From Thiopontia sp964551545 (lineage in GTDB: Bacteria > Pseudomonadota > Gammaproteobacteria > GCF-002020875), in contig CAZKCT010000002.1 of the NCBI GenBank assembly GCA_964551545.1, forward strand, positions 1-64,000: 64,000 bases of DNA, given 5' to 3'. Both the position numbers and the translations under genes were made by a program. The notes beneath the pieces are model-generated. The model was not told the DNA's origin, ran no database searches, and worked only from the letters and a program-made list of their open reading frames with translations. Positions within the stretch are counted from its first letter, which is position 1; each line of letters begins with the position of its first letter. Shown in pieces: positions 1 to 8,375 of this stretch.

Positions 1-161
1 TACGCACCCCTCCAAAGAAATAGCCACAATTCCAGTCAGTTATCTGGAAACCTTTTGGTTTTATCGGTTACAAAGCGATATACTTCAAAGTCGATCAGGA
101 CTGGCATCCGGGGGAGCCTGTCGATGATCCAAAAACAATCAGAATAATTAGGAAATCAACC
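1..161. other. Left-edge region upstream of nhaD
   Basis: No complete gene is visible. One plus-strand frame is open from a stop near position 21 into nhaD, but it has no ATG, GTG or TTG of its own before the nhaD start and does not resemble a protein I recognise. An AGGAA ribosome-binding sequence sits about eight bases before the nhaD ATG. Confidence 0.5.
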
Positions 162-1577
162 ATGAGAACCACCTTACTGGTCCTTGCCTCGCTGCTGTTT
201 CCAACTATCAGCTTTGCCTCAGGTGGCGGAGGAGAACAGCTCGACTTAACTGGGGATACGGTTGGCATCCTTGCCATCATCGTCTTCACGCTTGCCTATG
301 CACTGGTCATGGCCGAGGAGGTCACACACCTGCGAAAATCAAAGCCGGTGATTCTTGCTGCCGGCATCATCTGGGCAATGATCGCGGTGGTCTATGCCAA
401 CCACGGCATGCCCCACGCCGCTGAGGTCGCCATCCGCCACAACTTCCTCGAGTTTGCCGAGCTGATGATGTTCCTACTGGTGGCGATGACCTATATCAAC
501 GCCATGGAAGAGCGCCGAGTCTTCGATACCCTGCGCGCCTGGTTAGTAGGCAAGGGGTTTGGCTTCCGTCAGCTCTTCTGGATGACCGGTATCCTTGCGT
601 TCTTCATCTCACCGATTGCCGACAACCTGACCACTGCCCTGCTGATGTGTGCGGTGGTATTGGCCGTTGGAGGAAGCAACAGCAAGTTTGTTCTTATCGG
701 CTGTATCAATATCGTGATTGCGGCTAATGCTGGCGGCGCCTTCAGCCCTTTTGGCGACATCACCACGCTGATGGTCTGGCAGAAAGGCATCGTTGATTTC
801 GGCACCTTCTTCGCACTGTTCATCCCCTCTGTGGTCAACTATGTGGTGCCAGCGGCAATCATGCACTTTGCCATCCCCAATGAGCACCCCGAAGCCAATG
901 ACGAGGTCGTCGTGATGAAGCGTGGCGCCAAACGGATCATCCTGCTCTTCTTGATGACCATCGCAACAGCAGTGAGCTACCACAACTTCCTCCACCTGCC
1001 TCCTGTGATCGGCATGATGACGGGCCTCGCCTATCTCAAATTCTTCGGTTACTACCTGAAGAAGACCCACCACAAAGATACCATTGCGAATGGTGATCAG
1101 GTTGAGAACACCCTGCCGTTCGACATCTTCAATAAGGTGGCCCGTGCGGAGTGGGATACCCTGCTCTTCTTCTACGGCGTGGTCCTGGCGGTTGGCGGCC
1201 TTGGCTTTATTGGCTATCTCTCTTTGGCCTCCGAAGTCATGTACACCGACTGGGGCGCCACCAATGCCAACATCATGGTCGGCATTCTTTCCGCGATCGT
1301 GGATAACATCCCTGTGATGTTTGCAGTCTTAACGATGATGCCTGACATGGATATGGGGCAGTGGTTGCTGGTCACCCTCACCGCCGGTGTCGGAGGCAGC
1401 ATGCTCTCCATTGGCTCTGCCGCAGGCGTGGCCCTGATGGGGCAGGCCCGAGGCAAGTACACCTTCGGTGGCCACCTGAAGTGGGCCCCTGTGATCGCAC
1501 TTGGCTATGCCGCCAGCATCTGGGTCCACATGCTGGTCAACAGCCACTACTTTGATGGAGTGCCGGTCGCAGGATAA
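162..1577 (+). CDS. nhaD: NhaD-type Na+/H+ antiporter
   Basis: Inner-membrane antiporter expected to expel Na+ in exchange for H+, as in marine and haloalkaliphilic bacteria. The 471-residue protein has a hydrophobic, signal-like first 20 residues and then about a dozen hydrophobic segments. The stretches around residues 150-200 (polar residues in PIADNLTTALLM and GGAFSPFGD) and the later SAIVDNIPVMFA segment are typical of the NhaD/ion-transporter superfamily. The length matches the family. The ATG at 162 is preceded by AGGAA. The gene stands alone, with the next gene 81 bases downstream on the same strand. Sodium rather than another cation as substrate is inferred from the family. Confidence 0.93.
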   Translation: MRTTLLVLASLLFPTISFASGGGGEQLDLTGDTVGILAIIVFTLAYALVMAEEVTHLRKSKPVILAAGIIWAMIAVVYANHGMPHAAEVAIRHNFLEFAELMMFLLVAMTYINAMEERRVFDTLRAWLVGKGFGFRQLFWMTGILAFFISPIADNLTTALLMCAVVLAVGGSNSKFVLIGCINIVIAANAGGAFSPFGDITTLMVWQKGIVDFGTFFALFIPSVVNYVVPAAIMHFAIPNEHPEANDEVVVMKRGAKRIILLFLMTIATAVSYHNFLHLPPVIGMMTGLAYLKFFGYYLKKTHHKDTIANGDQVENTLPFDIFNKVARAEWDTLLFFYGVVLAVGGLGFIGYLSLASEVMYTDWGATNANIMVGILSAIVDNIPVMFAVLTMMPDMDMGQWLLVTLTAGVGGSMLSIGSAAGVALMGQARGKYTFGGHLKWAPVIALGYAASIWVHMLVNSHYFDGVPVAG

Positions 1578-1658
1578 CTCGATATCTGCGACCCACGCAG
1601 CTCTTTCACGGAAGAGAGAGATGCTTTTTCAAATTTTATAGGACAGGAGTTAACGGAG

Positions 1659-2027
1659 ATGAACAACACGGAAATCATTGCGCTTTTTGACCAGTGGAAC
1701 AGTGCACTCAAGACAGGCGACCCAAAAAAGGTTGCCGAATGTTATTCAGAAAGCGGGATCCTGCTGCCAACTGTCTCCAACCAGGTGCGCCACAACCACG
1801 CTGAAATTGAGGACTACTTTGTCCACTTTCTCGCCAAGAAACCGCAGGGCGAGATTGATGAGTCCAATGTCCGCACCTATGGTGAGATCGCCATCAACTC
1901 CGGGGTCTATACCTTCACATTTGGTGACGGAAACAAGGTACAGGGGCGCTTCACCTTCGCTTACCGCAAAGAGGGGGATGGGTGGAAGATCATCGAGCAC
2001 CACTCCTCGGTGATGCCTGAGGGTTAA
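1659..2027 (+). CDS. SnoaL/CaMKII-association-domain-like protein
   Basis: A 122-residue soluble protein of the SgcJ/EcaC or CaMKII-association-domain type in the NTF2-like fold. It starts with a helix (IIALFDQWNSALKTGDP), followed by the family's A-x-x-Y-S-E-x-G-I-L-L-P segment and a C-terminal strand pair ending in WKIIEHHSSVMP. Such domains are small binding or dimerisation modules and the ligand is unknown. An AGGAG-like sequence precedes the ATG. It follows nhaD in the same direction with an 81-base gap and could be cotranscribed. No catalytic role can be assigned from sequence. Confidence 0.8.
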   Translation: MNNTEIIALFDQWNSALKTGDPKKVAECYSESGILLPTVSNQVRHNHAEIEDYFVHFLAKKPQGEIDESNVRTYGEIAINSGVYTFTFGDGNKVQGRFTFAYRKEGDGWKIIEHHSSVMPEG

Positions 2028-2049
2028 TCACCTTACAAAGTCTACAACC

Positions 2050-2082
2050 CTCCCTCTACAGTCTTAGCCACTCTAGAGGGAG
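2050..2082. terminator. Stem-loop between convergent genes
   Basis: CTCCCTCTA (2050-2058) pairs perfectly with TAGAGGGAG (2074-2082) across a 15-base loop, between the convergent ends of the SnoaL-like gene and the MocR gene. There is no clear T tract on either side, so its role as a terminator is tentative. Confidence 0.35.
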
Positions 2083-2122
2083 CGCGGCACCAACGGTCGC
2101 CTAATCTCGGCTTACCGCGCCC

Positions 2123-3532
2123 TCAGCACTGTGCCGCCATCTTTCCCAACGTCATCAACGCCCAAGTCGTACGATCATCCCACTGCAGCGCGCAATTGAG
2201 CCGAAGGCAACGAGTATATTTTGATTGGGCCGAAAACAGCATGCCTGGAGTAATGCTGATCCCCAGTGCCAGCACCTCTTCATAAAGCTGCGTCGTATTA
2301 TTCCCTTTGGGCAACTCTACCCAGAGCACAAAGCCGCCTTGGGGCTGGCTGACCCGAGTGCCTTGCGGGAAATGCTCCAGCACCATCTGTACCATGCGCT
2401 GCACCTGCTCTGCATAGCGACTGCGGATCTCTCGCAGGTGACGATTGTAGGTCCCTCGCTCCAGAAAGTCGGCAATGGCCAACTGCGGAAGGGTCGGGGT
2501 CGCCAATGAAGAGGCAAATTTCTGATATTCAATCTGATTGTGCCACTGCTCCGTCACCACCCAACCCACACGAAACCCTGGTGCAATGGTCTTGGAGAAC
2601 GAGGAGCAGTAGAGCACACCATCCTCTCGATCAAAATGTTTAGCTGCCAACGGACGCTGCTGATCAAAACTGAGATCCCCATGAATATCATCCTCAATCA
2701 GTGGAATCTCTGCCTCCCGCAGCATACTCACCAGCTGCTGCTTGCGCTCATCCGTCAGTTGATGCCCCAACGGGTTGGAGAAATTGGCAATCATCACACA
2801 CGCCTTGATGGGCCACTGCTCAATCGCCAATTGCAACGCCTCTAAACTGACCCCACTACTGGGGTCGGTGGGAATCTCCAACACCTTCAGGTTGAGCGAC
2901 TGGATCACCTGCAACAACCCATAATAGGCCGGAGACTCAATGGCCACCAAATCACCCGGCTGCGTCACCGCTTTCAGCGACAGAGTCAATGCCTCATGGC
3001 AGCCATTGGTGATGATCACTTGCTCTGGAGAGACGGTACACCCTGCCTCAGCCATCCGTACGGCAACCTGCTGCCGTAATGCCTCATGGCCCAATAGCGA
3101 TGTATAGTTGGAAAATTCAGCAGCATGGCGCTTGTTGACACTGGCTACCGAGCGCGAGAGCGCACGATAGGGAAGAAAGTCGGAATGGGGAACTGCTGCA
3201 CCAAGATGAACCACCCCCTCCTGCTTGGAGGCCTTCATCACCTCCAACACCACCTGCTTATTACCAACCAGCGCCGGACGACTGCTCGGCTTGGAGGGGG
3301 CCGGCAACTGATTGCGCTGCAGATGACGCGCACGGACATAATACCCCGACCGAGGGCGCGCCTCGACCAGGCCGCGCTGCTCGAGTAATCTTTGCGCCTG
3401 CATGACTGTTGAGGTACTGACACCAAACTGCTTGACCAGATCACGAGTACCAGGAATTCGTCTACCTGCACGGTAGACCCCCTGCTCAATACGCTCTGCG
3501 ACCTGCTCCGCTACCGCCTCATACCGTTTCAT
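2123..3532 (-). CDS. MocR-family regulator (GntR wHTH + aminotransferase-like domain)
   Basis: A 469-residue PLP-dependent transcription regulator. Residues 1-70 form a GntR winged helix (IPGTRDLVKQFGVSTSTV). Residues ~95-465 form a fold-type I aminotransferase-like domain with the PLP-contact motifs NGCHEAL (~176), FSNPLGH (~251) and EDDIHGDL (~280), and the PLP lysine K314 in SFSKTIAPGFR. It is divergent from the DUF1127-azlC-azlD operon, and the shared intergenic region carries four copies of CAGTACAG/CTGTACTG (3535-3622), so regulation of azlCD by this protein is likely. The effector may be PLP with an amino acid, as in GabR and PdxR. The exact target is inference. Confidence 0.9.
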   Translation of the reverse strand: MKRYEAVAEQVAERIEQGVYRAGRRIPGTRDLVKQFGVSTSTVMQAQRLLEQRGLVEARPRSGYYVRARHLQRNQLPAPSKPSSRPALVGNKQVVLEVMKASKQEGVVHLGAAVPHSDFLPYRALSRSVASVNKRHAAEFSNYTSLLGHEALRQQVAVRMAEAGCTVSPEQVIITNGCHEALTLSLKAVTQPGDLVAIESPAYYGLLQVIQSLNLKVLEIPTDPSSGVSLEALQLAIEQWPIKACVMIANFSNPLGHQLTDERKQQLVSMLREAEIPLIEDDIHGDLSFDQQRPLAAKHFDREDGVLYCSSFSKTIAPGFRVGWVVTEQWHNQIEYQKFASSLATPTLPQLAIADFLERGTYNRHLREIRSRYAEQVQRMVQMVLEHFPQGTRVSQPQGGFVLWVELPKGNNTTQLYEEVLALGISITPGMLFSAQSKYTRCLRLNCALQWDDRTTWALMTLGKMAAQC

Positions 3533-3534
3533 CG

Positions 3535-3624
3535 CAGTACAGTCCTCTCAAAAAAGATCAGTACAGATCATAAATCAATTATTCTGTACTGTATATATTT
3601 GCAATTTCCTGAATCTGTACTGAT
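3535..3624. promoter_or_regulatory. Putative MocR operator: four CAGTACAG/CTGTACTG repeats
   Basis: The divergent region between the MocR gene and the DUF1127-azlCD operon contains CAGTACAG at 3535-3542 and 3559-3566 and its reverse complement CTGTACTG at 3584-3591 and 3615-3622. The second and fourth copies extend to ATCAGTACAGAT (3557-3568) and ATCTGTACTGAT (3613-3624), which are perfect reverse complements of each other. Copies start 24, 25 and 31 bases apart. Repeated operators are typical for MocR regulators. Binding here is inferred from position. Confidence 0.65.
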
Positions 3625-3687
3625 TTATCTTCTCAGGCTATTTTCTCTGTCACCATCCGCCCCTTCCCCAAAACTGGAGCCTACACA

Positions 3688-3912
3688 ATGGAACAGAGCA
3701 TCATCAAACTCTACCCGCTGGCAGAAGAGCACAACTTTGCTCATCAACTACTACGCTCTATCAAGACGTGTAGACACGCTTTGCTACGCTGCCTGCGCAA
3801 CCGAAAGCAATATCAACAGCTGCTCCAGCTTAATGATCATCAGCTACAGGACATTGGCATCAGCCGAGAACAAGCAAGAAAAGTCATCAACAGACCCTGC
3901 TGGCGGCTATAG
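3688..3912 (+). CDS. DUF1127 (YjiS-like) small protein
   Basis: A 74-residue basic protein whose C-terminal half (residues ~30-65, LRNRKQYQQLLQLNDHQLQDIGISREQA) matches the DUF1127 pattern: arginine-rich helix, L-x-D-x-x-L-x-D-I-G, then a polar tail. Proteins with this domain have been implicated in RNA binding and post-transcriptional control in alphaproteobacteria. A role here is unknown. It lies ten bases upstream of azlC on the same strand and downstream of the MocR operator repeats, so it is probably the first gene of the azlCD operon. A longer overlapping frame starting at 3599 lacks family similarity at its start and was not used. Confidence 0.7.
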   Translation: MEQSIIKLYPLAEEHNFAHQLLRSIKTCRHALLRCLRNRKQYQQLLQLNDHQLQDIGISREQARKVINRPCWRL

Positions 3913-3921
3913 AATCGGGCC

Positions 3922-4596
3922 ATGATCCGAGATCTACTTCAGACCACCAGCCCGATCCTCTTTGGCTATCTGCCAATGGGAATGGCTTTTGGAGTGCTGT
4001 TTCAGGACCTTGGCTACCCATGGCCTTACGCCACTTTGATGGGGCTGTTGATCTTTGCTGGCAGCGCCCAATTTCTCGCTATTGGCCTGCTAGCCGCCGG
4101 GGCTGGCTGGGTCGAGGTGGCACTCTCCACTTTTCTGCTCAATGCGCGCCACCTCTTCTATGGGCTCTCCATGCTCAAGCGGTATGGTCACTGGGGGTTG
4201 CGCAAACTCTATCTGATCTTTGGCCTCACCGATGAGACCTACGCCCTGCTCACCTCAACCACCCCTCCCAAGCAGGTTGACCCCCCTCGCTATTATCTCT
4301 GGATCACCGCCCTCAATCAGAGTTACTGGGTTGCTGGCTGTACGCTCGGCGCATGGCTTGGTGCTGCACTCCCCTTTAATCCCGAAGGGATGGAGTTCAT
4401 CATCACAGCCCTCTTCACTGTATTGTTGATCGAGCAGTGGAAACGACTGCAGGAATCTCTACCACTGGTCATTGCCGCGCTCTCTGCTGGGGCCATGCTT
4501 ATCCTGTTCCCACAACAGATGCTGGCTGGGTCCATTCTTCTGGCGCTGCTGTTGCTAGCCATCCTCCACCGACGCCCGGAACCCTCCCATGAATGA
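3922..4596 (+). CDS. azlC: AzlC-family branched-chain amino-acid exporter, large subunit
   Basis: A 224-residue inner-membrane protein with five to seven hydrophobic segments and the AzlC hallmarks: PILFGYLPMGMAFG near the N-terminus, LMGLLIFAGSAQF at ~40-53, and LNARHLFYGLSM at ~72-83. AzlC with AzlD forms a two-subunit exporter of branched-chain amino acids (YgaZ/YgaH in Escherichia coli exports valine and methionine). The start lies ten bases after the DUF1127 stop, and the end overlaps azlD by eight bases, indicating translational coupling. The substrate is inferred from the family. Confidence 0.9.
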   Translation: MIRDLLQTTSPILFGYLPMGMAFGVLFQDLGYPWPYATLMGLLIFAGSAQFLAIGLLAAGAGWVEVALSTFLLNARHLFYGLSMLKRYGHWGLRKLYLIFGLTDETYALLTSTTPPKQVDPPRYYLWITALNQSYWVAGCTLGAWLGAALPFNPEGMEFIITALFTVLLIEQWKRLQESLPLVIAALSAGAMLILFPQQMLAGSILLALLLLAILHRRPEPSHE

Positions 4597-4900
4597 ACCC
4601 GGACTATTGCTACTGATTGGGGTGATGACAGCAGCCACTTTTTCCACTCGCATCATTCCCTTCCTGCTCCTCCACAACCACAGCGACCACCCGCTATTAC
4701 AGGAGGTTGCCCGCTATGCCCCGCCGACAATCATGACCATTCTGGTGATCTACAGCATCAAGGGATATGACTTCACCTCAGCACAAGGGATACCGGTTCT
4801 GATTGCCATCGCAACGACCGCACTGCTCCACCTCTGGCGCGGCAATACCCTACTCAGTATCTTTGCAGGGACTGCACTTTATATGATGACTCAGGCTTAA
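4589..4900 (+). CDS. azlD: AzlD-family exporter small subunit
   Basis: A 103-residue membrane protein with about three hydrophobic helices and the AzlD core: T-R-I-I-P-F-L near residue 20 and YAPPTIMTILVIY around residues 43-55. It is the obligate small partner of AzlC (YgaH-like). Its ATG lies inside the last codons of azlC, an eight-base overlap. The length is normal for the family. It is the last gene of the MocR-linked operon, and the next gene begins 76 bases later. Confidence 0.88.
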   Translation: MNEPGLLLLIGVMTAATFSTRIIPFLLLHNHSDHPLLQEVARYAPPTIMTILVIYSIKGYDFTSAQGIPVLIAIATTALLHLWRGNTLLSIFAGTALYMMTQA

Positions 4901-4975
4901 GTGCGCTCACAAGATCACCTACTCAGATTGAGCAGGCTATACTGCACCTCAACCAACAGACTTGGAAAATAAGAG

Positions 4976-5176
4976 ATGCCATTCATCAATATCAAAATCA
5001 CCCAAGGTGCCACCACAAAGCAGAAAGAACAGTTGATTGAAGGGGCCACCCAGTTAATGGTTGATGTACTGGGCAAGAACCCAAACTCAACCTTTGTGGT
5101 GATCGATGAGGTCGAGACAGACAACTGGGGGGTCGGTGGTCAGAGCATTACCAAAATGCGACAAAACACCAAATAG
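4976..5176 (+). CDS. 4-oxalocrotonate tautomerase-family protein
   Basis: A 66-residue protein of the small tautomerase superfamily. After removal of Met it would expose the catalytic base Pro-1 (MPFINIKIT). The hydrophobic strand, the amphipathic helix KQKEQLIEGATQLMVDVLG and the strand TFVVIDEV are in the expected order. The Arg usually found at position 11 of true 4-oxalocrotonate tautomerase is not obvious, so the physiological substrate is open. The fold normally assembles as a hexamer. The ATG follows AAGAG with short spacing. Confidence 0.85.
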   Translation: MPFINIKITQGATTKQKEQLIEGATQLMVDVLGKNPNSTFVVIDEVETDNWGVGGQSITKMRQNTK

Positions 5177-5211
5177 AAAACCTATATCGATTTGATGACC
5201 TGATCTCTCTG

Positions 5212-5838
5212 ATGCTTCCAATTGAGTCGCTGACTACTTTTCTGGTTGCCTCTGCACTGCTAACCATCGCGCCCGGCCCAGACAACCTATTCGTTTTGAC
5301 GCAGTCTGCACTCCACGGCCGCAGAGCAGGGATTCTGATTACACTGGGATTATGCAGCGGCCTGGTTGTCCATACCTCTGCCGTCGCACTCGGGGTTGCT
5401 ATGATCTTTCAGGCGTCTGAGACAGCATTCACCATTCTAAAAATCCTGGGAGCGGCCTATCTGCTCTATCTTGCATGGCAGGCCTTTCACGCCTCAAAAA
5501 TACCAACCCAATCCGATCAATCCTCCCACTCCGACAAGGCACTCTATCTACGTGGCATTCTGATGAATCTCACCAACCCCAAGGTTTCGATCTTCTTTCT
5601 CGCCTTTCTGCCGCAATTCACCTCACCCAATACCGGCTCGATGAGCACACAACTATTGCTCCTCGGCGTGTTGTTTATATGCGTCGCACTGACCCTCTTT
5701 AGCCTGATCGCAATACTTGCGGGCACGGTTGGAGCGCGGTTTGCTCAATCGACACGGACACAACGTCTTCTAAACCAGATTGCCGGGATCGTTTTTACAG
5801 GGCTGGCATTGAGATTGATCCTCTCTAGCCACACCTGA
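5212..5838 (+). CDS. LysE/RhtB-family amino-acid exporter
   Basis: A 208-residue inner-membrane protein with six predicted helices. The N-terminal TIAPGPDNLFVLTQSALHG is the diagnostic LysE/RhtB motif (PGP near residue 20), and KILGAAYLLYLAWQA (~80-95) is the second conserved segment. Members export amino acids such as homoserine, threonine or leucine, and the substrate here cannot be read from sequence. It is convergent with hemW, with only 19 bases between the stop codons. Confidence 0.88.
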   Translation: MLPIESLTTFLVASALLTIAPGPDNLFVLTQSALHGRRAGILITLGLCSGLVVHTSAVALGVAMIFQASETAFTILKILGAAYLLYLAWQAFHASKIPTQSDQSSHSDKALYLRGILMNLTNPKVSIFFLAFLPQFTSPNTGSMSTQLLLLGVLFICVALTLFSLIAILAGTVGARFAQSTRTQRLLNQIAGIVFTGLALRLILSSHT

Positions 5839-5857
5839 TCCTTTCTTTCTGAAACAG

Positions 5858-7015
5858 CTACTGAAACAGTTCTAACAGATCATTGAGGAAGTTGACCCCC
5901 TGCTGTGTGGCTGAGATTTTCTCTCTCTCTTGCTGCATCAGCTGTTGGTCCACAGCAGCAGCAACGGCACCTTCTACCTGCGCCCACTTGCATCCCGTTC
6001 GCTCCTCATACTGAGCGGGGGTAAATGCCTCAAACAGACGTAGGCGATTCATCATGAACTCCAGTGGCAGCGACTCCCGGCCCAGAATATGCTGGCTGCT
6101 GATTACAGCATTACAGCCAGCCGCTTGCAGATAACGTTCAGGAGTGCGCTGTCGTGCAGTACGAACAATCATCCCCTCTGCCACATTAGTTATCTTGGCA
6201 TGAGCACCGGCACCAATCCCCAGATAATCTCCAAAGCGCCAATAGTTAAGGTTATGTTGGCACACTGCACCTGACTCAGCATAGGCGGAGATCTCATACT
6301 GCTCCAGCCCCTTCTGTTGCAAGAACTTCCAGCCCATTTGCTGAATCCCCCAGAGCTGATCTTCATCTGGCAATGGCGGTGGCTTTTGGCCAAACGGCGT
6401 ATTGGGCTCCATGGTTAGCTGGTACCAGGAGAGGTGGTCCACACCCAAGCCAACCGCCTGCTGCAGATCATCCAACGCCTGTTCTTGTGTCTGCTGAGGC
6501 AGCCCAAACATCAGGTCGAGATTGATGTTTTCAAAACCTGCCTGCTGTGCCAGCTCCACCGCCAGCCCCGTCTCTTCACCATTGTGGATTCGCCCAATCC
6601 GCTTCAGATGATCACTATTAAAGCTCTGTCCCCCAATGGAGAGGCGATTGACCCCTGCCTGTCGATACCCTTTGAAGTAGTGCTGATCTGCCGTGCCAGG
6701 ATTGGCCTCCAAGGTAACCTCTGGATCTGAAATCAGTGGCAGTCGTGCGCGGACCCCCGAGAGCAATCGTGCAATCTCTTCGTCGGGAAAGAGGCTTGGG
6801 GTGCCCCCACCGATAAAGATAGAGCGTACGGGCCGACCCCAGACCGTAGGTAACTCCTGCTCCAGGTCACTCAGCAGCGCATCGACATAAGCGGCATAAG
6901 GTGGCGTCTCTGCGGCGTGTGAGTTGAAGTCACAGTAAGGACACTTCTGCACACACCACGGCAGATGAATGTAGAGCGAGAGCGGAATAGCTGCGGTAAA
7001 GTTTAGCCCTGTAAT
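5858..7015 (-). CDS. hemW: HemW radical-SAM haem chaperone (non-canonical start)
   Basis: HemW-like (formerly coproporphyrinogen oxidase-like) radical SAM protein that handles haem insertion into respiratory enzymes. The cluster motif reads CVQKCPYCDF (CxxxCxxC), followed by IFIGGGTPS, the SAM-binding region and NLDLMFGLP. The C-terminal HemW domain ends in LNDLLELF, as in E. coli. The only GTG start in the frame (6952) would cut off the first motif cysteine and the conserved PLSLYIHLPWC. Upstream the frame is open to a TGA inside rdgB but has no ATG, GTG or TTG. ATT at 7015-7013 would give about 385 residues and the family's usual N-terminal length. It overlaps the rdgB 3' end and is likely cotranscribed with it. 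Confidence 0.85.
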   Translation of the reverse strand: MTGLNFTAAIPLSLYIHLPWCVQKCPYCDFNSHAAETPPYAAYVDALLSDLEQELPTVWGRPVRSIFIGGGTPSLFPDEEIARLLSGVRARLPLISDPEVTLEANPGTADQHYFKGYRQAGVNRLSIGGQSFNSDHLKRIGRIHNGEETGLAVELAQQAGFENINLDLMFGLPQQTQEQALDDLQQAVGLGVDHLSWYQLTMEPNTPFGQKPPPLPDEDQLWGIQQMGWKFLQQKGLEQYEISAYAESGAVCQHNLNYWRFGDYLGIGAGAHAKITNVAEGMIVRTARQRTPERYLQAAGCNAVISSQHILGRESLPLEFMMNRLRLFEAFTPAQYEERTGCKWAQVEGAVAAAVDQQLMQQEREKISATQQGVNFLNDLLELFQ

Positions 7016-7593
7016 AACTCGACCAGCCTCTTCAGTGCTCGGCCGCGATGGCTCAAACGATTCTTCACCTCAGGGGCCAGCTCCGCAGAACTGCACCCCT
7101 CTTCCGGCACATAAAAGACCGGATCATAGCCAAAGCCATTCTCCCCTTGTGGGGCCTCCAGAATACGTCCTTCCCAGCTGCCTTGTGCAATCATTGGTAC
7201 GGGGTCGTTCTCGTGACGCATATAGACCATCACGCACTGGAAGCGAGCGGTGCGCTCTGCTTCAGGCACTCCCTCTAGCGCCTTCAACAGCTTCACATTA
7301 TTGCGCCCATCATTACCGCCCTCACCCGCATAACGGGCCGAGTAGATGCCAGGTTCCCCTTTGAGGTAATCCACCTCCAGCCCGGAATCATCGGCAATTG
7401 CTGGTAGCCCCGTCTGAGCCGCAGCATTGCGTGCCTTGAGGATTGCATTCTCCACAAAGGTGAGCCCGGTCTCCTCTGCCTCCTCCACATTGAACTCTGT
7501 CTGCGGCACCACCTCCATCTCAAAGTCGGCCAGCAATGCGCCTAGTTCACGCACCTTGCCCTGATTACCGGTGGCCAATACCACTTGGCTCAT
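7003..7593 (-). CDS. rdgB: XTP/dITP pyrophosphatase
   Basis: A 196-residue house-cleaning enzyme that hydrolyses dITP, XTP and dHAPTP to monophosphates. It starts with LATGNQGKVREL (the SHR/ATGN-x-x-K motif), contains ADDSGLEVDYLKGEPGIYSARYAG (~67-90) and GFGYDPVFYVPEEG (~150-163), and ends with SHRGRALKRL. All are the conserved Ham1/RdgB blocks and the length is normal. The start overlaps the rph stop as ATGA, and its 3' end overlaps hemW, so rph-rdgB-hemW form one operon. Confidence 0.95.
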   Translation of the reverse strand: MSQVVLATGNQGKVRELGALLADFEMEVVPQTEFNVEEAEETGLTFVENAILKARNAAAQTGLPAIADDSGLEVDYLKGEPGIYSARYAGEGGNDGRNNVKLLKALEGVPEAERTARFQCVMVYMRHENDPVPMIAQGSWEGRILEAPQGENGFGYDPVFYVPEEGCSSAELAPEVKNRLSHRGRALKRLVELLQG

Positions 7594-8303
7594 GCCAGCG
7601 CCTCTTTCTGGTGGCCAATCAGATTGGTAATGCCCTGCTGCGCCAATGCCAACATCTGCTGCATCTCTTCCATGCTGAAGGGGGCCTCCTCTGCGGTGCC
7701 CTGTACCTCGATAAATTGGCCCTCGCCATCCATCACCACATTCATGTCGGTCTCCGCACTGGAGTCCTCATCGTAGTCCAGATCCAGAACGGGTGTGCCG
7801 TTGTAGACACCAACCGAGACCGAGGCAATCTGTGAAACGATCGGGTTCTCCTTCACCTCACCCTGTGCCATCAGGTGGTTGATCGCATCACACAGCGCCA
7901 CATAGCCCCCGGTAATCGATGCGGTACGGGTACCACCATCGGCCTGAATCACATCACAGTCGACCGTGATCTGCTGCTCGCCCAGCTTCTTCATATCAAT
8001 CGCCGCACGCAGTGAACGACCAATCAGGCGCTGGATCTCCATCGTGCGCCCCCCCTGCTTGCCACGGGCCGCCTCACGCCCCATGCGACTACCGGTTGAA
8101 CGCGGCAACATGCCGTACTCTGCGGTGACCCAGCCCTTGCCCTGACCACGCAACCACGGCGGCAGGCGGCTCTCGACCGATGCGGTACAGATCACCTTGG
8201 TGTCGCCAAACTCCACCAACACTGACCCCTCGGCATGCTTGGTGTAGTTGCGAGTAATCTTGATCTCGCGCATCTGGTCCGGGGCTCTTTTACTGGGTCG
8301 CAT
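7590..8303 (-). CDS. rph: RNase PH
   Basis: A 237-residue phosphorolytic 3'-5' exoribonuclease that trims tRNA 3' ends. The conserved start R-P-S-x-R-x-x-D-Q-M-R-E-I is present, then GDTKVICTASVE, the basic loop TGSRMGREAARGKQGGRTMEIQRLIGRSLR and DCDVIQADGGTRTASITGG, all diagnostic. The length equals the E. coli enzyme. It is the first gene of the rph-rdgB-hemW operon and divergent from yicC across about 70 bases, which must hold both promoters. Confidence 0.96.
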   Translation of the reverse strand: MRPSKRAPDQMREIKITRNYTKHAEGSVLVEFGDTKVICTASVESRLPPWLRGQGKGWVTAEYGMLPRSTGSRMGREAARGKQGGRTMEIQRLIGRSLRAAIDMKKLGEQQITVDCDVIQADGGTRTASITGGYVALCDAINHLMAQGEVKENPIVSQIASVSVGVYNGTPVLDLDYDEDSSAETDMNVVMDGEGQFIEVQGTAEEAPFSMEEMQQMLALAQQGITNLIGHQKEALA

Positions 8304-8375
8304 TGCAACACTCCTTGTATACTTTCATTTTTAAGAAGCACGCATTATCCAGCAATCACCAACAGGGTTCAAAAA

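Noticed and set aside
3599..3925. 108-aa frame overlapping the DUF1127 gene
   Set aside because: It lacks family similarity, starts within the operator region and conflicts with the better-supported DUF1127 frame at 3688-3912.
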